Translations under genes and position numbers: made by a program
The notes under the pieces: generated by a model
Database searches by the model: none
The model's input: only the letters and a program-made list of their open reading frames with translations
Told to the model about the DNA's origin: nothing
Part shown: one piece after another, positions 39,721-41,279 of the stretch
Layout: every line of letters starts with the position of its first letter
How positions within the stretch are numbered: position 1 is the stretch's first letter
Virus record (IMG/VR): IMGVR_UViG_3300032282_003031
Span: 1-41,279 of that record
DNA from: a virus
DNA: 41,279 nt
Strand: one strand, 5' to 3'

Positions 39721-40200
39721 AACGACAGGTCTTTGACAATCGAATAGCCAAACCCTCTTCTTTGAGGAATTCCATGAGGCATCGACCTCATACGCTGACT
39801 GGGAGACAGGAAAAGCACAAGGGACGCACTCAAAGTAAGAACTTTCTTTCCAATTTTGAATAGTTCAAACCCTTCAGAGCAAGGTAAATAGGACAGTATT
39901 CAATAGTTGGAAACATTTCAATTTCTTGAGGAATCTAATATTCCATATAAAGGCTGTATGTTTCTAATGGAGTATTTGTTATTCGTGGAATAACTAGACG
40001 CACTCAATGGGATTGAATAGACTTGATGTAGAGGGGAGAGAGAAAGAAACTAGAAGAAGTAAATGAAGGTAAAGACTCACTGAAAGTAGTAACTTCTTTC
40101 AGAGAACCCTTCAGACCGCACTCTAGTCCTCTTCTCTCTCCCCCTCCATCGGTCACTAGGAAATGGAAATAAAGTTATGAAACCGTAAAAGTTTCATAGA
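39721..40200 (+). ncRNA. Large structured ncRNA candidate (about 480 nt)
   Basis: No credible reading frame but many stems in order: ATGAGG/CCTCAT (39774-39791); AAAGT/ACTTT (39832-39845); TTTGAA-TAG-TTCAAA (39855-39869); AATATTCCAT with ATGGAGTATT, one G-U (39937-39976); GTTATTC-GTG-GAATAAC (39978-39994). Then a long nested arm: GAGGGGAGAGAGAA (40031-40044) with 40132-40146 (one bulge), ACTAGA/TCTAGT, TGAAGG/CCTTCA and CTGAAAG/CTTTCAG inside it; finally TATGAAAC/GTTTCATA (40176-40198). The nested arm alone is over 30 bp. A GACGCACTCAA unit occurs twice, and two copies of a hairpin-bearing segment (CACT-x-AAAGTA) recur. The 3' end is not defined by a U-tract. The build resembles the ornate large RNAs of phages in style, but I cannot assign GOLLD, ROOL or another family. 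Confidence 0.65.
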
Positions 40201-40283
40201 GGTGGACAAAATGGCAGTTGAGTGGTCAAATATGCCAAAATGGCAGTCAATGTGGTGTTGGGGTCACGGTTTTAGTGCCGTCA
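40201..40283. other. Short intergenic region with repeated AAAATGGCAGT
   Basis: AAAATGGCAGT occurs twice about 30 bp apart, the second forming a small TGCCA-AAA-TGGCA hairpin. It could be an operator or the 3' end region of the ncRNA or of the convergent gene. Nothing else seen. Confidence 0.35.
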
Positions 40284-40574
40284 CTATAATTCACCAAGCG
40301 GCTTTATCGACCGTATAAAGCCCTTTGGGATCTTCTCCACACTTGAAAGACCCCCCGAATGCCATGACCGTATAAGCGAGATATGGCTGTCTGATTCAAA
40401 GACAACATACCCTACTGAACGGACAACTGGGCAATCTCTTCCTGCTTCATTGATGACATCATCAGGGTCATTCCAACCCAAATCACCCGCTTCTTCAGCG
40501 TCGATCCAAATGACTTCCACAATGGAATACTTCGGGTTCGATTGAGTCAAGGTAACTCCCGTCTGCTGCGTCAT
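40284..40574 (-). CDS. Small acidic phage protein, unknown
   Basis: 96 residues. The run VEVIWIDAEEAGDLGWNDPDDV followed by VRSVGYVVFESDSHISLIRS matches a small uncharacterised protein type met in many phages (from memory). Convergent with the ncRNA. The late promoter ends 35 nt from this ATG. Confidence 0.65.
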   Translation of the reverse strand: MTQQTGVTLTQSNPKYSIVEVIWIDAEEAGDLGWNDPDDVINEAGRDCPVVRSVGYVVFESDSHISLIRSWHSGGLSSVEKIPKGFIRSIKPLGEL

Positions 40575-40609
40575 ATGCGGATATCAGTCCGTCTATGGTC
40601 ATGCCCTCC

Positions 40610-40617
40610 TATTTATA
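40610..40617 (-). promoter_or_regulatory. T4-type late promoter (minus strand)
   Basis: TATAAATA followed after 7 nt by another ATG (40602) that opens a 35-residue frame overlapping the 96-residue gene in a different frame. The first frame may be a leader peptide, or simply chance. Confidence 0.65.
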
Positions 40618-40656
40618 GGGTCATTCTACCATAAATCGGAAAGTTTCTCAAGTGGG

Positions 40657-40685
40657 CTAATGTAAGACGCGACCCATGAGATAAT
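40657..40685 (+). promoter_or_regulatory. Variant leaderless promoter with CTAATG block
   Basis: CTAATG, 17 bp, GATAAT, 6 nt, ATG. The 18-bp block CTAATGTAAGACGCGACC is repeated exactly at the same place before the last gene, replacing the TTGACA-type -35. Confidence 0.7.
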
Positions 40686-40691
40686 AGACGC

Positions 40692-40841
40692 ATGAACACC
40701 GATCCCGATTCATTCTCCTTCCGCCTTCGCCACACCATCGACCTCCTTGAGTACGAGACGCAGCAGGGCATCGAAGACTGGACTCCCACCATCACCCGTC
40801 TGCGGGAGGTGCTTGCGGAGGAGGTTGCTGCGGGGCGATAA
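40692..40841 (+). CDS. 49-residue leaderless protein
   Basis: A charged helical protein (HTIDLLEYETQQGIEDW, then ITRLREVLAEEVAAGR). The -10 box 6 nt before the ATG and a hairpin over its stop support it. Codon use is rich in G and C at third positions, like the last gene. Confidence 0.65.
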   Translation: MNTDPDSFSFRLRHTIDLLEYETQQGIEDWTPTITRLREVLAEEVAAGR

Positions 40842-40846
40842 GCCCC
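40832..40846 (+). terminator. Hairpin overlapping the stop codon
   Basis: GGGGC-GATAA-GCCCC; the TAA stop is in the loop. No U-tract, so a weak terminator or RNA end stabiliser. Confidence 0.45.
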
Positions 40847-40856
40847 CCCTCCCCTG

Positions 40857-40868
40857 CACTATCAACAT
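40857..40868 (+). repeat. CACTATCAACAT motif, copy 4
   Basis: 10 nt after the hairpin over the stop codon and 29 bp before the next CTAATG block. Followed by TT. Confidence 0.65.
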
Positions 40869-40896
40869 TTGGCTTCGGAAATCTTTCGCTTTCCCC

Positions 40897-40925
40897 CTAA
40901 TGTAAGACGCGACCTGTGGTACAAT
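40897..40925 (+). promoter_or_regulatory. Variant leaderless promoter with CTAATG block, copy 2
   Basis: CTAATG, 17 bp, TACAAT (TGG extension), 6 nt, ATG. Confidence 0.75.
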
Positions 40926-40931
40926 ACACCC

Positions 40932-41195
40932 ATGACCAAGACGCATTACACCGCTTGCTACACCATCGAAGGTCACATCGACACCACCCTGCTTCAAGAG
41001 GAGTGCAAGATCCTCACGGGTTCGTGGGCGGGGAACATTGAGAAGCACGGCAACCCCGACATCACCAACTTCACCATCAGCGACACCGTGGAGGAGGGCA
41101 TCGACCCCGATGGGTACTTCGACCAGATCGGACGCGATCTGTCGCGCTACATCAAGTCGCCTGTCATTCTGGCAGAAATCTTCGTGGACGATTGA
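40932..41195 (+). CDS. Small acidic protein, leaderless
   Basis: 87 residues, beta/alpha mixed (THYTACYTIEGHIDTTLLQEE, then DEE-rich end), not recognised. The frame is open upstream to 40869 but the promoter fixes the start. High G+C at third positions. Confidence 0.65.
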   Translation: MTKTHYTACYTIEGHIDTTLLQEECKILTGSWAGNIEKHGNPDITNFTISDTVEEGIDPDGYFDQIGRDLSRYIKSPVILAEIFVDD

Positions 41196-41197
41196 CA
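41192..41197 (+). promoter_or_regulatory. Orphan TTGACA containing the stop codon
   Basis: The array-style -35 with embedded TGA is present, but 17 bp downstream the sequence is CAGCCC, not a -10. A terminator-like hairpin stands there instead. Possible remnant of a lost array gene. Confidence 0.5.
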
Positions 41198-41213
41198 TCC
41201 TGCAAAAACCATG

Positions 41214-41237
41214 CCAGCCCCCCCTGCGGGGGGTTGG
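41214..41237 (+). terminator. G+C-rich terminator-like hairpin
   Basis: CCA-x-CCCCCC-TGC-GGGGGG-x-TGG type stem-loop without a strong U-tract. Confidence 0.6.
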
Positions 41238-41253
41238 TCATTTGGACTCTATG

Positions 41254-41265
41254 CACTATCAACAT
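41254..41265 (+). repeat. CACTATCAACAT motif, copy 5
   Basis: 16 nt after the last hairpin, followed by TT, near the window edge. Confidence 0.65.
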
Positions 41266-41279
41266 TTTGAAATCGACAA

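Noticed and set aside
39721-40200. Assignment of the large RNA candidate to GOLLD, ROOL or HEARO
   Set aside because: Size and ornate folding are suggestive, but I see no family-specific conserved motif and cannot run a covariance search.
40869-40931. In-frame upstream extension of the last array gene, and similar extensions at 37559, 38280, 38864 and 39150
   Set aside because: These extensions translate promoter DNA (each yields the same WYNT-type residues from TGGTACAATAC), so they are artefacts; the promoters mark the true starts.

Overview
The window reads as part of a large T4-type tailed phage genome. The strongest anchors are a T4-like replication and recombination block: the C-terminal half of a gp43-type polymerase, UvsX, a gp41-type helicase and a gp61-type primase. 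T4-style late promoters (TATAAATA and close variants) stand before the structural-looking genes. No tRNA, rRNA, CRISPR array, integrase or insertion sequence was seen. The host is unknown. A PEP-CTERM-like secreted protein and a two-domain cohesin-like protein point weakly towards Planctomycetota or relatives (inference only).

Layout. (1) 1-1896: end of an upstream unit, then four late-type genes for membrane or exported products. (2) 1902-9350: early replication and nucleotide genes on the + strand, comprising the split polymerase part, uvsX, gp41, gp61, a small acidic protein, thyX and a class II B12-type ribonucleotide reductase. (3) 9411-12656: a late + strand operon with a cohesin-like protein, a large probable virion or adhesion protein, a thermonuclease-fold protein and a 40-residue membrane peptide. 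(4) 12671-27950: a long, mostly - strand late region. Many products are basic and begin with a short segment ending in hydrophobic-x-Glu, resembling T4 capsid-targeting sequences. Here too are a lysozyme, a u-spanin candidate, a 3-TM membrane protein, a PD-(D/E)XK nuclease, an HNH protein and zinc-ribbon or HTH proteins. A RuvC-like gene lies on the + strand. (5) 28009-32995: an HExxH plus VWA protein and a divergent MoxR/CobS-like AAA+ ATPase with satellite genes. (6) 33000-41279: small orphan genes, nearly all with private consensus promoters, mixed with non-coding blocks rich in inverted repeats.

The most unusual signal is promoter and start architecture in regions 5 and 6. About eighteen genes carry a sigma70-like promoter (TTGACA, 17-bp spacer, TGG-TACAAT) whose -10 box ends almost always exactly 6 nt before the ATG. 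Transcription would then begin at or within 1-3 nt of the start codon, implying leaderless mRNAs. In most cases the stop codon of the preceding gene lies inside the -35 or -10 hexamer of the next promoter. The same rule fixes starts for the VWA and AAA+ genes. Two promoters of the series have no start codon at the expected place and lead instead into regions full of nested inverted repeats (about 39721-40200 on + and 35204-34976 on -). These are good candidates for new structured phage ncRNAs. A 12-14 bp motif (CACTATCAACAT) recurs five times, only in intergenic DNA next to terminators. Functions of nearly all small genes remain unknown.
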